NCBI RefSeq assembly: GCF_023614525.1
Contig: NZ_CP097885.1
Span: 124,001-188,000 of the forward strand
DNA length: 64,000 nt
Origin: Peptoniphilus genitalis
GTDB taxonomy: Bacteria > Bacillota > Clostridia > Tissierellales > Peptoniphilaceae
Reading direction: 5' to 3'
Shown: piece by piece, positions 27,829-36,906 of the stretch
Numbering within the stretch: the first letter of the stretch is position 1
Layout of the letters: the number at the start of each line of letters is the position of its first letter
The notes under the pieces: generated by a model
Database searches by the model: none
Told to the model about the DNA's origin: nothing
Seen by the model: only the letters and a program-made list of their open reading frames with translations
Made by a program: the position numbers and the translations under genes

Positions 27829-28536
27829 TTAACCAACTACCTTAAAAACAAATATTGCTACACAAATCCCAAGGATTGCTCCAACTATAACTTCGGAAAC
27901 CTTGTGAATTTTACCTTCTACCCTACTTTCTGCAACGAGAAAAGCCAGCCCAAAGGAGCAAAGTGTCACAAGAGAATTTTCTGCTATCATAGTTATAATT
28001 GTGGCAGCACAAAAAGAAATTGCCGAGTGACCACTTAGGCCGCCTCCTTGGAAATATGTACCTCCACTTTTCTTAGCCATCAAAAGCTTGGCACCAACTG
28101 TTGCTATAATAATGATAAGCAAGGATACAAAGGCCAAGTGATTTGGCATATTCTTTATTTTAAATAGAAGCAAATCCCCAAAAGAAGCAAACTTGTCATA
28201 AAATACTAAGTAAGCAACGATAACTGCATTTAATGCTGTAATTAAAACTGCTCCCGCTGATACATCCTTTATATACTTTGCAATAGGATTGTACTCCTGA
28301 ACTACTAAATCAACAGTCCTTTCTATTGCAGTGTTAATCATTTCTGCAAATACAACCAGCGTAATGGCAAATAACATTAAGAGAAACTCTGTAGAAGATA
28401 TATCGAAAAAAAGTGATAGGATTATAATTCCAAGAGCAGCAAGGTAATGAAATTTCATGTTTCTCTCTGTTTTCAATACAGAAATAATACCCTGGACTGC
28501 GTAATTAAATGATGAAATAAAGCGTCCTTTTTTCAT
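27829..28536 (-). CDS. dgkA: Diacylglycerol/undecaprenol kinase fused to a PAP2-type phosphatase domain
   Basis: This 235-residue membrane protein has two domains. Residues about 1-125 are a DgkA-type lipid kinase with the signature FAEMINTAIERTVDLV. Residues about 140-235 form a PAP2-like domain with GLSGHSAISFCAATII and a late His/Arg region near SRVEGKIHKVSE. It may therefore both phosphorylate and dephosphorylate undecaprenol or diacylglycerol. ATG 28536 follows AGGTGA, which overlaps the ybeY stop. Upstream in-frame codons overlap ybeY. Such fusions occur in clostridia, and the direction of flux is unknown. Confidence 0.85.
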   Translation of the reverse strand: MKKGRFISSFNYAVQGIISVLKTERNMKFHYLAALGIIILSLFFDISSTEFLLMLFAITLVVFAEMINTAIERTVDLVVQEYNPIAKYIKDVSAGAVLITALNAVIVAYLVFYDKFASFGDLLLFKIKNMPNHLAFVSLLIIIIATVGAKLLMAKKSGGTYFQGGGLSGHSAISFCAATIITMIAENSLVTLCSFGLAFLVAESRVEGKIHKVSEVIVGAILGICVAIFVFKVVG

Positions 28537-28540
28537 AAAA

Positions 28541-28987
28541 TCACCTATAAATTTCAAGTTCCTTCATGGATAACTTTTCTCTTTCTCTCATTTCTCTTTT
28601 GTCTTCATCTTCCATGTGATCGTATCCTAAGAGATGGAGAATACTGTGTACTGTTAAATAAGAAAGTTCCCTCTCATGAGAATGACCAAGCTCTTCTGCT
28701 TGTTCCATTACTCTTCTTGTGTTTATTATAACATCTCCAAGAATCCTCTTGTCTATAATAAATTCATCATCCATGGGAAAAGATAGAACATCAGTAGATC
28801 TATCTACTCCCCTATAGTCCCTATTTAAGTTCTTTATTTCTTCATCTCCAACAAAAGAAACAGATACTTCAACTTCATCATCAAGACCTTCAACTTTTAA
28901 AACAGAAGCAATTGATTTTTCGACTAATGATTTTATTTCATCAGTTATTTCTATATCATCTTGCCTGTCATCGTAGTAAACTTCCAT
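28541..28987 (-). CDS. ybeY: Endoribonuclease YbeY (rRNA maturation)
   Basis: This 148-residue zinc-dependent RNase works in 16S rRNA 3' processing and ribosome quality control. The signature HSILHLLGYDHMEDEDKREM (about residues 113-132) supplies the three His ligands. The ATG overlaps the phoH stop (TAATG), and the gene is part of the conserved phoH-ybeY-dgkA-cdd-era chain. Confidence 0.97.
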   Translation of the reverse strand: MEVYYDDRQDDIEITDEIKSLVEKSIASVLKVEGLDDEVEVSVSFVGDEEIKNLNRDYRGVDRSTDVLSFPMDDEFIIDKRILGDVIINTRRVMEQAEELGHSHERELSYLTVHSILHLLGYDHMEDEDKREMREREKLSMKELEIYR

Positions 28988-30000
28988 TATTTACTCCAGT
29001 TCTTTGACTTCTTGGCCTCAATTACTTTATTGGCCTTGTCATTTGTCTTTTCATATTTTTCGTATGCATCAATTATTCTTTGAACAAGGGCATGACGAAC
29101 AATATCATTTTTATTTAGATAAGTTATTCCAATTCCCTTTACTCCATCAAGAATCTTTAGCACAGTCTTTAGACCAGATTGCTTACCTCTTGGTAGGTCT
29201 ATTTGTGTAACATCACCAGTGACAATAGCCTTAGAACCGTAGCCAAGTCTTGTCAAAAACATCTTCATTTGTTCATTAGTGGTGTTTTGTGCCTCATCTA
29301 AGATAACAAAGGCTGAATCAAGAGTTCTACCCCTCATGTAAGCAAGTGGTGCAACCTCAATAAGTCCCTTTTCAAATAAATTGTTATATGTGTCATGTCC
29401 AAGTATTTCAAATAATGCATCATAAAGGGGCCTTAAATAAGGATCTACTTTATTTTGTAAATCTCCAGGAAGGAAACCCAAATTTTCTCCTGCCTCTACA
29501 GCAGGTCTTGTCAAAATAATTCTGTTAACTTCTTTTGCTTTAAAGGCACGAACTGCTGCTGCCATGGCAAGATAAGTCTTACCAGTACCTGCTGGTCCAA
29601 TCCCAAAAACAATGTCATTATTGTTTATGTTGTCAATATATCTCTTTTGACCAAGAGTCTTAGCTCGTATGGGCTTACCCATGGATGTATATACTAAGGT
29701 ATCTTTTAATAACTCTGCCACTGGTCTCTTTTCATTATTTTTAATAAGTGAAATCGCGTATCTTACATCTGATAAGCTTAAAGAATTTTGCTGTCTAGCA
29801 GTTTCAACTAAGTTTGTTAAAAGAACTGCCCCGTCTTCAACTATATCTTCTTCCCCACTTATAAAAATCTTGTCTGCCTTGGATTTAATAATAAGCCCTA
29901 GTTCTTTTTCTATAAGAGCAATATTTTCATCTAGCTTTCCAAATAAAATTGACATCAAATTTATATCATTAATTTCAATGGATTTTTCCATTTTTGTCAA
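28987..30000 (-). CDS. phoH: PhoH family ATPase
   Basis: This 337-residue P-loop protein has the nucleotide-binding motif GIGPAGTGKTYLAMAAAV (about residues 137-154) and the Walker B motif FVILDEAQN. It is a predicted RNA-associated ATPase or helicase tied genetically to YbeY. A TTG at 30000 is used because AAGGGGGT lies six bases upstream. The ATG at 29991 is too far from it. It is the first gene of the long phoH-to-rpoD run. Confidence 0.95.
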   Translation of the reverse strand: MTKMEKSIEINDINLMSILFGKLDENIALIEKELGLIIKSKADKIFISGEEDIVEDGAVLLTNLVETARQQNSLSLSDVRYAISLIKNNEKRPVAELLKDTLVYTSMGKPIRAKTLGQKRYIDNINNNDIVFGIGPAGTGKTYLAMAAAVRAFKAKEVNRIILTRPAVEAGENLGFLPGDLQNKVDPYLRPLYDALFEILGHDTYNNLFEKGLIEVAPLAYMRGRTLDSAFVILDEAQNTTNEQMKMFLTRLGYGSKAIVTGDVTQIDLPRGKQSGLKTVLKILDGVKGIGITYLNKNDIVRHALVQRIIDAYEKYEKTNDKANKVIEAKKSKNWSK

Positions 30001-30027
30001 AAATATACCCCCTTAAACGTGACTTTA

Positions 30028-30036
30028 ATAATACCA
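30028..30036 (-). promoter_or_regulatory. Extended -10 promoter element for phoH
   Basis: On the minus strand TGGTATTAT is an extended -10 box, 28 bases upstream of the phoH TTG. No good -35 is visible because the preceding terminator hairpin occupies that place. It would restart transcription after the floA operon terminator. Confidence 0.4.
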
Positions 30037-30040
30037 CAAA

Positions 30041-30078
30041 AAGGCCTACTTTTCCATAGATTATGGAAAGCAAGCCTT
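30041..30078 (-). terminator. Terminator of the yqeZ-floA operon
   Basis: AAGGCCTACTTTTCCATA (30041-30058) pairs with TATGGAAAGCAAGCCTT (30062-30078) with small bulges and a 3-base loop. On the minus strand it ends in TTTTT. Confidence 0.85.
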
Positions 30079-30081
30079 GAT

Positions 30082-30750
30082 TTATCTAAGACTTAAAGGT
30101 TTATCGAAAATCTCTTTATAAATTTGAATTTTAGGTAAATCTTCTTCATTAAAGTTTAAGAAATCACCAATAAAGTTTTCACCCTCTTCATCTTCATAAA
30201 TAACGCTGTCTGATTCACATTCTTTTATGAATTCACTTTCAAAAATTTTGTCAGGAATTTTCTCTAGATTAAGAGAACCTTCTAAAACTTCCTTCTTATC
30301 TTCAGATTTTGAATTTTTTAAATCTTTATCTGATAAAGATTTCTTTTCTAAAAGTTTCTTTTTAAGTTCTCTTTGGGCATAAATAGGGTCTTTATTGACA
30401 AGTTTTTTATCACTTTTTTCTCTAAGCTTATCTTCAGAATTATCCTTTTCTTCTTTAAAGATTTCTTTAATACTTTTTCCTAAAGTTTCCTTCTTATCTT
30501 TTTCTTTCTCTTTTTCTTTTTCTTCTTTGATTATTTTTTTGATTTCATCAATTAAACTTTCTGAATCTGATTTCATGTTACCATGAATATTTTTAGAGTT
30601 TGGATTATTTCTATCAGCTTCATAAAAATCCTCTGTCATTTTCTTTTTTCCTCTGTTAAGGACAGTTAAAATAACTTTGAAAATAACAATGAATATTATG
30701 GCCGGCATGAGAGAAATAATAGCAATTACTAAACTAAAAATAGATCCCAT
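30082..30750 (-). CDS. Single-pass membrane protein with charged cytoplasmic tail, floA operon
   Basis: This 222-residue protein has one N-terminal membrane segment (about residues 1-30). About 130 Lys/Glu-rich residues follow, including EKEKEKDKKE, that look disordered or coiled-coil. A short C-terminal acidic segment ends it. No family is recognised. It directly follows floA with no gap (shared boundary base at 30750), where Bacillus has yqfB and the sporulation gene yqfC. That placement suggests it works with the flotillin-like protein at the membrane, but this is inference from position only. Confidence 0.6.
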   Translation of the reverse strand: MGSIFSLVIAIISLMPAIIFIVIFKVILTVLNRGKKKMTEDFYEADRNNPNSKNIHGNMKSDSESLIDEIKKIIKEEKEKEKEKDKKETLGKSIKEIFKEEKDNSEDKLREKSDKKLVNKDPIYAQRELKKKLLEKKSLSDKDLKNSKSEDKKEVLEGSLNLEKIPDKIFESEFIKECESDSVIYEDEEGENFIGDFLNFNEEDLPKIQIYKEIFDKPLSLR

Positions 30751-31742
30751 TATTTATTGTCCTTTTTGTGGTTCTTTTCAGGTATTTTTGAAATTGACTT
30801 TCTCATATCAGTATCAGAGTTTATGTTTTGCATCTTATAATAATCAAAGACTCCAAGATTTCCACTTTTTAAAGCTTCTGCCATTGCAATTGGTACTTGA
30901 GACTCTGCTTCTACTACCTTTGCTCTCATGGCTTCTACTTCAGCCTTCATTTCTTGTTCACGAGCAAGGGCCATAGCACGTCTTTCTGATGCCTTAGCTT
31001 CAGATATTCTCTTATCAGCTTCGGCTTGATCAGTTTGCAATCTCGCACCAATATTTCTTGCAACATCAACATCTGCTATATCAATAGATAAAATTTCGTA
31101 AGCTGTGCCTGAGTCAAGTCCCTTGTCTAATACAACTCTTGAAATTGAATCAGGGTTTTCTAGAACTGACTTATAACTCTTTGATGAACCCACTGTTGTT
31201 ACAATACCTTCTCCAACTCTTGCAATAATAGTTTGTTCACCTGCACCACCAACAAGTCTCTCTATGTTGGCTCTTACAGTTACCTTTGCCTTAACTATAA
31301 CTTCAATACCATCTTGAGCAACAGCAGAAATATTTGGTGTTTCAATTACCTTTGGATTTACAGAAACTTGAACTGCTTCAAGAACATCTCTACCTGCAAG
31401 GTCAATAGCAGCTGCCCTTTCAAATTGAAGAGGTATGTTTGCCCTTTGTGCAGCTATAAGCGCATCTACAAGAGTATTGACATTACCACCTGCAAGATAG
31501 TGGGCTTCAAGACTAGCTATTTCAAGATTAAGCCCAGCCTTAGTTGCCTTTATAGCCGGTCTAACAATTCTTGATGGCTTAACTCTTCTAAGTTTCATTC
31601 CAATAAGCTCTGATATCTTGATTTTAACACCAGAGAAAAAAGCAGTTACCCAAAGTCCCACTGGTACGAAGGACAAGAACATGGAAACCACTATGATTAT
31701 TACTGCAATTATTAAGATACTTCCAATTGGATAATATGACAT
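30750..31742 (-). CDS. floA: Flotillin-like protein FloA
   Basis: FloA organises functional membrane microdomains. The 330-residue protein has an N-terminal hydrophobic hairpin (about residues 5-38) and the SPFH/band-7-like core with conserved [30 protein letters not shown] coiled coil rich in Ala/Glu follows ([35 protein letters not shown] region). It is paired with an NfeD protein upstream, the standard arrangement yqeZ-yqfA. Confidence 0.96.
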   Translation of the reverse strand: MSYYPIGSILIIAVIIIVVSMFLSFVPVGLWVTAFFSGVKIKISELIGMKLRRVKPSRIVRPAIKATKAGLNLEIASLEAHYLAGGNVNTLVDALIAAQRANIPLQFERAAAIDLAGRDVLEAVQVSVNPKVIETPNISAVAQDGIEVIVKAKVTVRANIERLVGGAGEQTIIARVGEGIVTTVGSSKSYKSVLENPDSISRVVLDKGLDSGTAYEILSIDIADVDVARNIGARLQTDQAEADKRISEAKASERRAMALAREQEMKAEVEAMRAKVVEAESQVPIAMAEALKSGNLGVFDYYKMQNINSDTDMRKSISKIPEKNHKKDNK

Positions 31743-31750
31743 AATTCCTC

Positions 31751-32473
31751 CTAATTTTTTTCGACGTAAACTCTTGCGCCACTAATTCTAACAACAACTA
31801 CTGATTCATCTTTTCCAATAAATCCAGTATTTGAAACTACTTCTATCTTCCTATCTCCCAATATAGCATAACCTGTTGGTCTAAGGGGAGTTTTTGTAAG
31901 TAATATATCGCCCATCGAAACCTCTTCAGCTTTAACACTTACATAGCCCTTATCGCTAGAACTTTCTTTAAAAAGTCTAAGCCTATTGATTGCTTCAGAT
32001 TTAATTCCTCTTTTAACTAGCACATATCCAAGAATTAATGCAATAACTAGAGCAAGGGCAAGGGAAAACAGAGCAAAATAAATGTCGCTCATTGACAAAA
32101 CTAAGCCTGCAGAAACTGCAATAATCCCACTGACCCCAGCAACTCCAAATCCTGGTATCATTATTTCAAAGCCTAATAAGAGCAAGCCTATAACAAATAA
32201 GGAGATTTCAAAAATGTTTGTATTCCCCATTTTTATAGATCCCCAAAAAAAGGCAATAAAGCAGGCTATTGAAAGAATTCCAGATATACCAAAACCTGGT
32301 GTCAAAACTTCAAAAACTGCTGTTACAATTGCCACAATAAGTAAAATAGCAAAAATATAATCATTAGAAAATATACTTTCTAAAGATCTTATGCCTTCAC
32401 CTTGTGCATAGACAAAGTTTATTAAAAGCATTAAAAGTGGAAGACTATAAAATAAATTTTTATGTTTTTTCAA
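31751..32473 (-). CDS. NfeD family membrane protein (YqeZ, C-terminal type)
   Basis: This 240-residue NfeD-like protein is a partner of flotillins. A signal-like segment ends near NFVYAQG. Four membrane helices (about residues 40-150) follow, then a C-terminal OB-fold-like domain with [19 protein letters not shown]. It lacks the N-terminal ClpP-like protease domain of long NfeD proteins. TTG 32473 is preferred because GGAGG lies five bases ahead, and the frame extends to 32500 without an RBS. It is 8 bases from floA. Confidence 0.88.
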   Translation of the reverse strand: MKKHKNLFYSLPLLMLLINFVYAQGEGIRSLESIFSNDYIFAILLIVAIVTAVFEVLTPGFGISGILSIACFIAFFWGSIKMGNTNIFEISLFVIGLLLLGFEIMIPGFGVAGVSGIIAVSAGLVLSMSDIYFALFSLALALVIALILGYVLVKRGIKSEAINRLRLFKESSSDKGYVSVKAEEVSMGDILLTKTPLRPTGYAILGDRKIEVVSNTGFIGKDESVVVVRISGARVYVEKN

Positions 32474-32569
32474 TTTAACCTCCTTTGCACTTGTTAACAT
32501 TTTACCCCAAAATTTTTATCAATAATCTAAATTATACAAAAGATTAGGAATTTAAATTATTAATATTTA

Positions 32570-33454
32570 TTAAAATTCAGAAGCTTCCTTGAGACAAGAA
32601 TAATGGGTTGACTCTAGCTTTTCATTAAAAACTGTTCTCTCTATAATATTTTTTATTATTAGATCTAATTCTTGGTTTTCTCTATAGTCGGCAGGTGCAA
32701 AATATTTTATTCTATTGTCCTTAATCATCCTATAAACTTTCTCTTTAGAGTGGTCGGGATTATAAACTCCTACAGAAAATCCACCATAAGTGTTTACTAA
32801 CTTCATGCATGGAATATCAGTGTCGCTATCTCCAATATAAATTATATTTCTAAAGGGAACCCTAATCTCATCAGGTGGAAAATAATCATTTATACCTGGA
32901 TCGTTAATATCTAAAGTTCCCTTCTGAATTCTAAAAAGAAACTGAGTTTTGTTTGTGTAGTTAACTACTTGAGCTGGCCATCTCGCTATACCCTTGTCAT
33001 CAAAGTAAAAGGAGCTTGCATAAATTTTTTCAAACTCACCATTTTTTGCAATTTCTGTCCCTTCAATCATCTCTTTAATTCCAGAGGATATTATATAATG
33101 CTCTACAAGAACTCCTCTCTTTAACCCATAATCTCTGATACGTTTAAACCAATCATTAACTCCTGAAAACAATTGAACTTCAGCTCCATAAGCCTCCAAA
33201 GTTTTTCTATCTAACTTATGATGATCTTTAAACTCGTTTACCATCATATACATATAAGACAAGTTCTCATCCATATCATTGTCTGCTGCCATCCCATTTG
33301 ATTTATTCCAGAATTCTTCTACTTCATAACCTAAAGATTGAATATATCCTTGAGCCTGCATCTCATTAGGTGTCAGCGTCTTATCAAAATCATAGCATAT
33401 AGCAATGACAGGAAGTTCTTCCTTATGTTTTCTTAAATAATCTCTATCACTCAT
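32570..33454 (-). CDS. HAD-superfamily phosphatase
   Basis: This 294-residue haloacid-dehalogenase-type hydrolase is probably a phosphomonoesterase. Motif I is YDFDKTLTP (about residues 20-28, nucleophile Asp), motif II is YIISSG, and motif IV is IYIGDSDTDIP. A large helical cap lies between motifs I and II (about residues 30-110). The substrate is unknown. It is a single gene between yqeY and yqeZ, not part of the usual Bacillus order. Confidence 0.88.
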   Translation of the reverse strand: MSDRDYLRKHKEELPVIAICYDFDKTLTPNEMQAQGYIQSLGYEVEEFWNKSNGMAADNDMDENLSYMYMMVNEFKDHHKLDRKTLEAYGAEVQLFSGVNDWFKRIRDYGLKRGVLVEHYIISSGIKEMIEGTEIAKNGEFEKIYASSFYFDDKGIARWPAQVVNYTNKTQFLFRIQKGTLDINDPGINDYFPPDEIRVPFRNIIYIGDSDTDIPCMKLVNTYGGFSVGVYNPDHSKEKVYRMIKDNRIKYFAPADYRENQELDLIIKNIIERTVFNEKLESTHYSCLKEASEF

Positions 33455-33533
33455 AAATGTCTCCTTACTAGTAAAATATAAAAATTAAATTTCTAATATT
33501 TTAAAGTTTAACTTTGAAAATCAAAAAAATTGT

Positions 33534-33564
33534 AAAAAAAAACCCAGGGAAATTCCCCGAGTTT
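33534..33564 (-). terminator. Terminator of rpsU-yqeY
   Basis: On the minus strand AAACTCGGGGAA pairs with TTCCCTGGGTTT, with one or two wobbles, and is followed by eight or more T (complement of 33534-33540). It overlaps the yqeY stop codon. Confidence 0.8.
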
Positions 33565-34007
33565 TAATTTAATAATTCTTTGGCAATAGCATTAACTTGC
33601 TTACCATCTGCCTTGCCCTTAATTAATGGCATGACGTTTTTCATTAATTTTCCAATATCCTTCATTGATGTTATTTCATTTTCGTCAATTACTTTTTGTA
33701 TGATTCCTTTTAATTCTTCATCTGATAATTGCTCAGGTAAGTAATCAAGTAATATTTCAATTTCTTGGTTTGTATGTTCAACCAAGTCTTCTCTATTACC
33801 CTTTTTAAATTCCTCAATTGACGATTTTTTCTCTTTTAGCTGTTTGCCAATGATATTTTCAATATCACTGTCATCAAGCTCAACTCGTTCATCTACTTCT
33901 TTTTGTTTAATAGCTGCACGAACCATGGTGATAACATCTTTTCGAAGTTTATCTTTATTTTTCATAGCATCCTTTAGGTCTGCCATGAGTCTCTCTTTTA
34001 GAGACAT
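33564..34007 (-). CDS. yqeY: GatB/YqeY domain protein
   Basis: This 147-residue protein resembles the tRNA-binding tail of the GatB amidotransferase subunit. It may interact with tRNA, but the function is not settled. Signatures are LKDAMKNKDKLRKDVITMVRAAIK and LPEQLSDEEL, with a C-terminal GKADGKQVN. ATG 34007 follows GAGGGTG. A longer open frame upstream lies across rpsU and is not used. It is cotranscribed with rpsU, as in Bacillus. Confidence 0.93.
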   Translation of the reverse strand: MSLKERLMADLKDAMKNKDKLRKDVITMVRAAIKQKEVDERVELDDSDIENIIGKQLKEKKSSIEEFKKGNREDLVEHTNQEIEILLDYLPEQLSDEELKGIIQKVIDENEITSMKDIGKLMKNVMPLIKGKADGKQVNAIAKELLN

Positions 34008-34020
34008 AAGAACACCCTCT

Positions 34021-34200
34021 TTAATATCTGTGTTTTTTTCTGCGTGCCTCTTCGGATTTTTTCTTCCTTCTAACACTTGGTTTTTCGTAATGTTCTCTTT
34101 TTCTTACTTCTTTGAGAACTCCACTAGTGGCACATTGTCTTTTGAATCTTTTTAGAGCATTGTCTAAAGATTCATTTTCACCAACCCTGATTTCGGACAT
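34021..34200 (-). CDS. rpsU: 30S ribosomal protein S21
   Basis: This 59-residue ribosomal protein helps translation initiation on the small subunit. The protein begins [20 protein letters not shown] and ends RRKKHRY, matching bS21 throughout with its basic C-terminus. RBS GAGGAGG precedes ATG 34200. It is 13 bases ahead of yqeY and shares its operon and a good promoter. Confidence 0.97.
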   Translation of the reverse strand: MSEIRVGENESLDNALKRFKRQCATSGVLKEVRKREHYEKPSVRRKKKSEEARRKKHRY

Positions 34201-34253
34201 TTTTTAACCTCCTCTCGTAGAAAAGAGTATAGCCTCGCGGCCAATTTAGGTTT

Positions 34254-34282
34254 ATTATACTCTATAAATCCCAAAACTTCAA
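34254..34282 (-). promoter_or_regulatory. Promoter of rpsU-yqeY
   Basis: On the minus strand TTGAAG (complement of 34277-34282) and TATAAT (complement of 34254-34259) are exactly 17 bp apart, about 50 bases ahead of the rpsU start. The leader between them and rpsU contains a short GC-rich stretch (GGCCGCGAGGC) that might fold. Confidence 0.65.
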
Positions 34283-34388
34283 TAAAATTTTTCTATTTTG
34301 ATCTTTAATTATTCCTATGAAAAGTTTTCAGTTTTATTTAAAATTATATACCTTCATCAGTAAGATTTTTAAGCTCATTATTTTTATT

Positions 34389-35117
34389 TTACTTATCTTT
34401 ATTCACCCTATAAGTTATACCTATAACAGAAGCAGAAATTAAAATCTTTATTAGAATTAAGCCCATAAATTGCCAAGAAAGTGGATTTAAAATTACATCT
34501 CCCAGAAAAGTACTAATAATAACTCCAATTGATGCTCCTAGTAGTGATGAAGTTATATACTTTATGTAGTTGGTCTTACAGGCACCAAAGTAGAAGCTAA
34601 GAATATCGCAAGGAAACCATCCAATAAGTCTTATTAGAAAGCTTGCTAGAAATTCATTTTTCTTTTGCATTTCTATTAGCTTTTTAAGCTTTGGATATTT
34701 TTTCCTTAAATAATCCATCTCCTCTGCCCCAGACCATCTTCCCAATATAAAAGGTATTGTAAGTGTAATTGATAGACCAAGATAATTTATTAATACTGCC
34801 TTTAGTGGTTCAAAGATAATTCCACTTGCAAGATAAAGAGACCCTATTGGGACTATTATTGTAAGACTCTTTACTGCAAAAAGGCTCAAAAGAGAAATTA
34901 TAGATTTTATAGGATTGCCACTAGCACTTTCTATTATGGATTCAATGGACATATTTCCGCTTCGATTAAAAATCAAAAGTATAATTATGGACAAAAAAGA
35001 AATCAGGGCAACAATCTGAATTTTTTTGAATCTATTTTTTACATTTTTTTCACTTTCACTTAAGTCTATATTTTCTTCATCTTCAAATTTTTTTAATTTT
35101 TCTTTTATGATTTTCAT
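34389..35117 (-). CDS. TVP38/TMEM64 (VTT domain) membrane protein
   Basis: This 242-residue integral membrane protein of the VTT/DedA-like superfamily is possibly involved in lipid scrambling or membrane homeostasis. An N-terminal charged segment and one TM precede the VTT core with LGRWSGAEE and the conserved FLIRLIGWFPCDILSFYFGA (about residues 160-179). It is 5 bases from the patatin gene, so the two probably act on membrane lipids together (inference). Confidence 0.82.
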   Translation of the reverse strand: MKIIKEKLKKFEDEENIDLSESEKNVKNRFKKIQIVALISFLSIIILLIFNRSGNMSIESIIESASGNPIKSIISLLSLFAVKSLTIIVPIGSLYLASGIIFEPLKAVLINYLGLSITLTIPFILGRWSGAEEMDYLRKKYPKLKKLIEMQKKNEFLASFLIRLIGWFPCDILSFYFGACKTNYIKYITSSLLGASIGVIISTFLGDVILNPLSWQFMGLILIKILISASVIGITYRVNKDK

Positions 35118-35121
35118 TTCA

Positions 35122-35973
35122 TCAACTCTTATTTATATTTTCCAAGCTTAAGACTTTTTTTGCGTCCCTTCTCCCCATTTCATATAAATTCTCTAACTGT
35201 TCATGGTCTTGACTAAGAGTTTTTAAATTTCCTATGTCACTTGGTGCAACAATTATTATTTTATTTTCTTTTTCAAGTTCAATAGCTTCCCTGAGACTTT
35301 GGTTGTAAACTTCATATCTTTTTGCAAAAGTTTTTGAAAGTCTTGGGTAGTTTCTCCTCAGTATTCTAACAAACTTTTTGTCTTTTCTCTTTTCCCTAAA
35401 GTAATCCTTAGGTCTTGTAAGTATAAGAATCACCTTATCACAACCTGCTTCAAAGGCTCTTTTAAAAGGTATTGGGTCTGACAGACCTCCATCAAAATAG
35501 GGAACCTTATTTATGACGTAAGGCTTACAAAGGACTGGAACACAACAGGATGCTTTAATTGGATCATATTCATCAATAATAAGGTCATTCTTATTAAAAT
35601 ATTTTGGCCTTCCTGTTCTAGCATCTGTTGCAACTATTTCAAATTCCATTGGATTTTCCATCATAGTTTTATAGTCAAGTGGATTTTCTCCATTTGATGC
35701 ACTTAAGTCCGAATAAATATAATCTAAATCAATATATGAACCCGTTTTTAAATAATTTTTTAAGCTCATATATTCTTTTCTAAAAGCATAATTATTATAA
35801 AAAACAAAATTCCTTCTTGGTTGATTGGCAAGGAAGGAGGCACCATTGGCAGCTCCAGCAGAAACTCCAATGAAGTAGTCACCACTTATTCTCTCTTCCA
35901 TAAAATAATCAAAGACCCCTGCTCCATAAATTCCACGAGTTCCTCCGCCAACATCAACAAATCCTAATTTCAT
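35122..35973 (-). CDS. Patatin-like phospholipase
   Basis: This 283-residue patatin-fold lipid acyl hydrolase has a Ser-Asp dyad. The oxyanion loop DVGGGTRGIYGAGV (about residues 6-19), nucleophile elbow GVSAGAANG (Ser about 41) and catalytic Asp in YFDGGLSDP are all present. ATG 35973 is used, with AAGGAAG eight bases before it. Further upstream the frame has no RBS. It pairs with the VTT protein gene. Confidence 0.9.
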   Translation of the reverse strand: MKLGFVDVGGGTRGIYGAGVFDYFMEERISGDYFIGVSAGAANGASFLANQPRRNFVFYNNYAFRKEYMSLKNYLKTGSYIDLDYIYSDLSASNGENPLDYKTMMENPMEFEIVATDARTGRPKYFNKNDLIIDEYDPIKASCCVPVLCKPYVINKVPYFDGGLSDPIPFKRAFEAGCDKVILILTRPKDYFREKRKDKKFVRILRRNYPRLSKTFAKRYEVYNQSLREAIELEKENKIIIVAPSDIGNLKTLSQDHEQLENLYEMGRRDAKKVLSLENINKS

Positions 35974-36138
35974 AAACCATCTTCCTTCTTTAAAAATATA
36001 TTTTCCAACAAATAACAATTATCTTAAGTATATTACATAAACGCAATGTTTAATAGTGCCAAAAGTTAAAAACTGTTACAATTCTCAAATTAAATTATCA
36101 AAAATTTTTTAGTAGTTTCAAATTTAAAAACCGTAATA

Positions 36139-36167
36139 AGAAAAGCCAGGACATTAATCCCGGCTTT
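36139..36167 (-). terminator. Terminator after the HIT gene
   Basis: AAAGCCAGG (36142-36150) pairs with CCCGGCTTT (36159-36167) with one A-C mismatch and an 8-base loop. A short T tract follows on the minus strand. Confidence 0.75.
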
Positions 36168-36181
36168 AGTAAAAATTTTTA

Positions 36182-36520
36182 TCAACCTGGTGGCCAATTT
36201 AAGCTTCTTCCTCCAAGTACATGGAAGTGAAGGTGATCTACAGTTTGACCTCCGTCTTCTTTGCAATTGTTTACGATCCTGTAACCCTTAGTGAGACCTT
36301 CCTCAGCACAAAGTTTCTTTGCAACTAAGAAGATGTGACCTATAAGTTCTTTGTGATTTTCATCTAGATCATCTGCTGATGATATATGTTCCTTTGGAAC
36401 GATTAAAAAATGAGTAGGTGCTTGTGGGTCTATGTCTCTAAAAGCATACACAAGTTCATCTTCATAAAGTTTTGTTGAAGGAATTTCTCCCTTGATTATT
36501 TTACAAAATAAACAGTCCAT
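36182..36520 (-). CDS. HIT family nucleotide hydrolase (HinT-like)
   Basis: This 112-residue histidine-triad protein probably hydrolyses AMP-linked phosphoramidates. It opens CLFCKIIKGEIPSTKLYED, as HinT does, and ends with the triad HLHFHVLGG (about residues 96-104). It is 2 bases downstream of the DUF1284 gene in an extended mtaB transcript. Confidence 0.95.
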   Translation of the reverse strand: MDCLFCKIIKGEIPSTKLYEDELVYAFRDIDPQAPTHFLIVPKEHISSADDLDENHKELIGHIFLVAKKLCAEEGLTKGYRIVNNCKEDGGQTVDHLHFHVLGGRSLNWPPG

Positions 36521-36522
36521 CC

Positions 36523-36906
36523 TTACCTCCTTTTGGCTTCAACATCTTTGCAGAGTTCATTCCACTGACATTCTCCACAAATTTCTTCTCGCCTATTCTT
36601 TGAAAATATTATATCACAGGCAAGCTTTTTTATGTCTTTCCATAAATAAATTTCATCTTTAGATAGATTTAATACTTCTAAAACTTTTCTGTCATAGGAC
36701 TTTACCAAGTCGTCACTCTCGCACCTATGTCCAAGGTTTTCTGGACAAGAGCCACAAATATCATCAAGATCAGCTAGTAGTTTAACCTTTGGGTTCTCTT
36801 TCAGTTCCTTTAAAACTCTCGTCATATTTTTTGAAAAGTCATCACTATATCCCTCGCCTACAAAGTTTTCTGTGCACAAGAGGTGATGAGCTCTTATCTT
36901 TAACAT
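36523..36906 (-). CDS. DUF1284 family cysteine-rich protein
   Basis: This 127-residue protein of the DUF1284 group is found in anaerobic Firmicutes and archaea. It begins KIRAHHLLCTENF, and nine cysteines include CGSCPENLGHRC and CGECQWNELC, which suggest an iron-sulfur or zinc site. It abuts mtaB, itself an iron-sulfur enzyme, at zero spacing (stop at 36907, start at 36906). No activity is known to me. Confidence 0.82.
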   Translation of the reverse strand: MLKIRAHHLLCTENFVGEGYSDDFSKNMTRVLKELKENPKVKLLADLDDICGSCPENLGHRCESDDLVKSYDRKVLEVLNLSKDEIYLWKDIKKLACDIIFSKNRREEICGECQWNELCKDVEAKRR

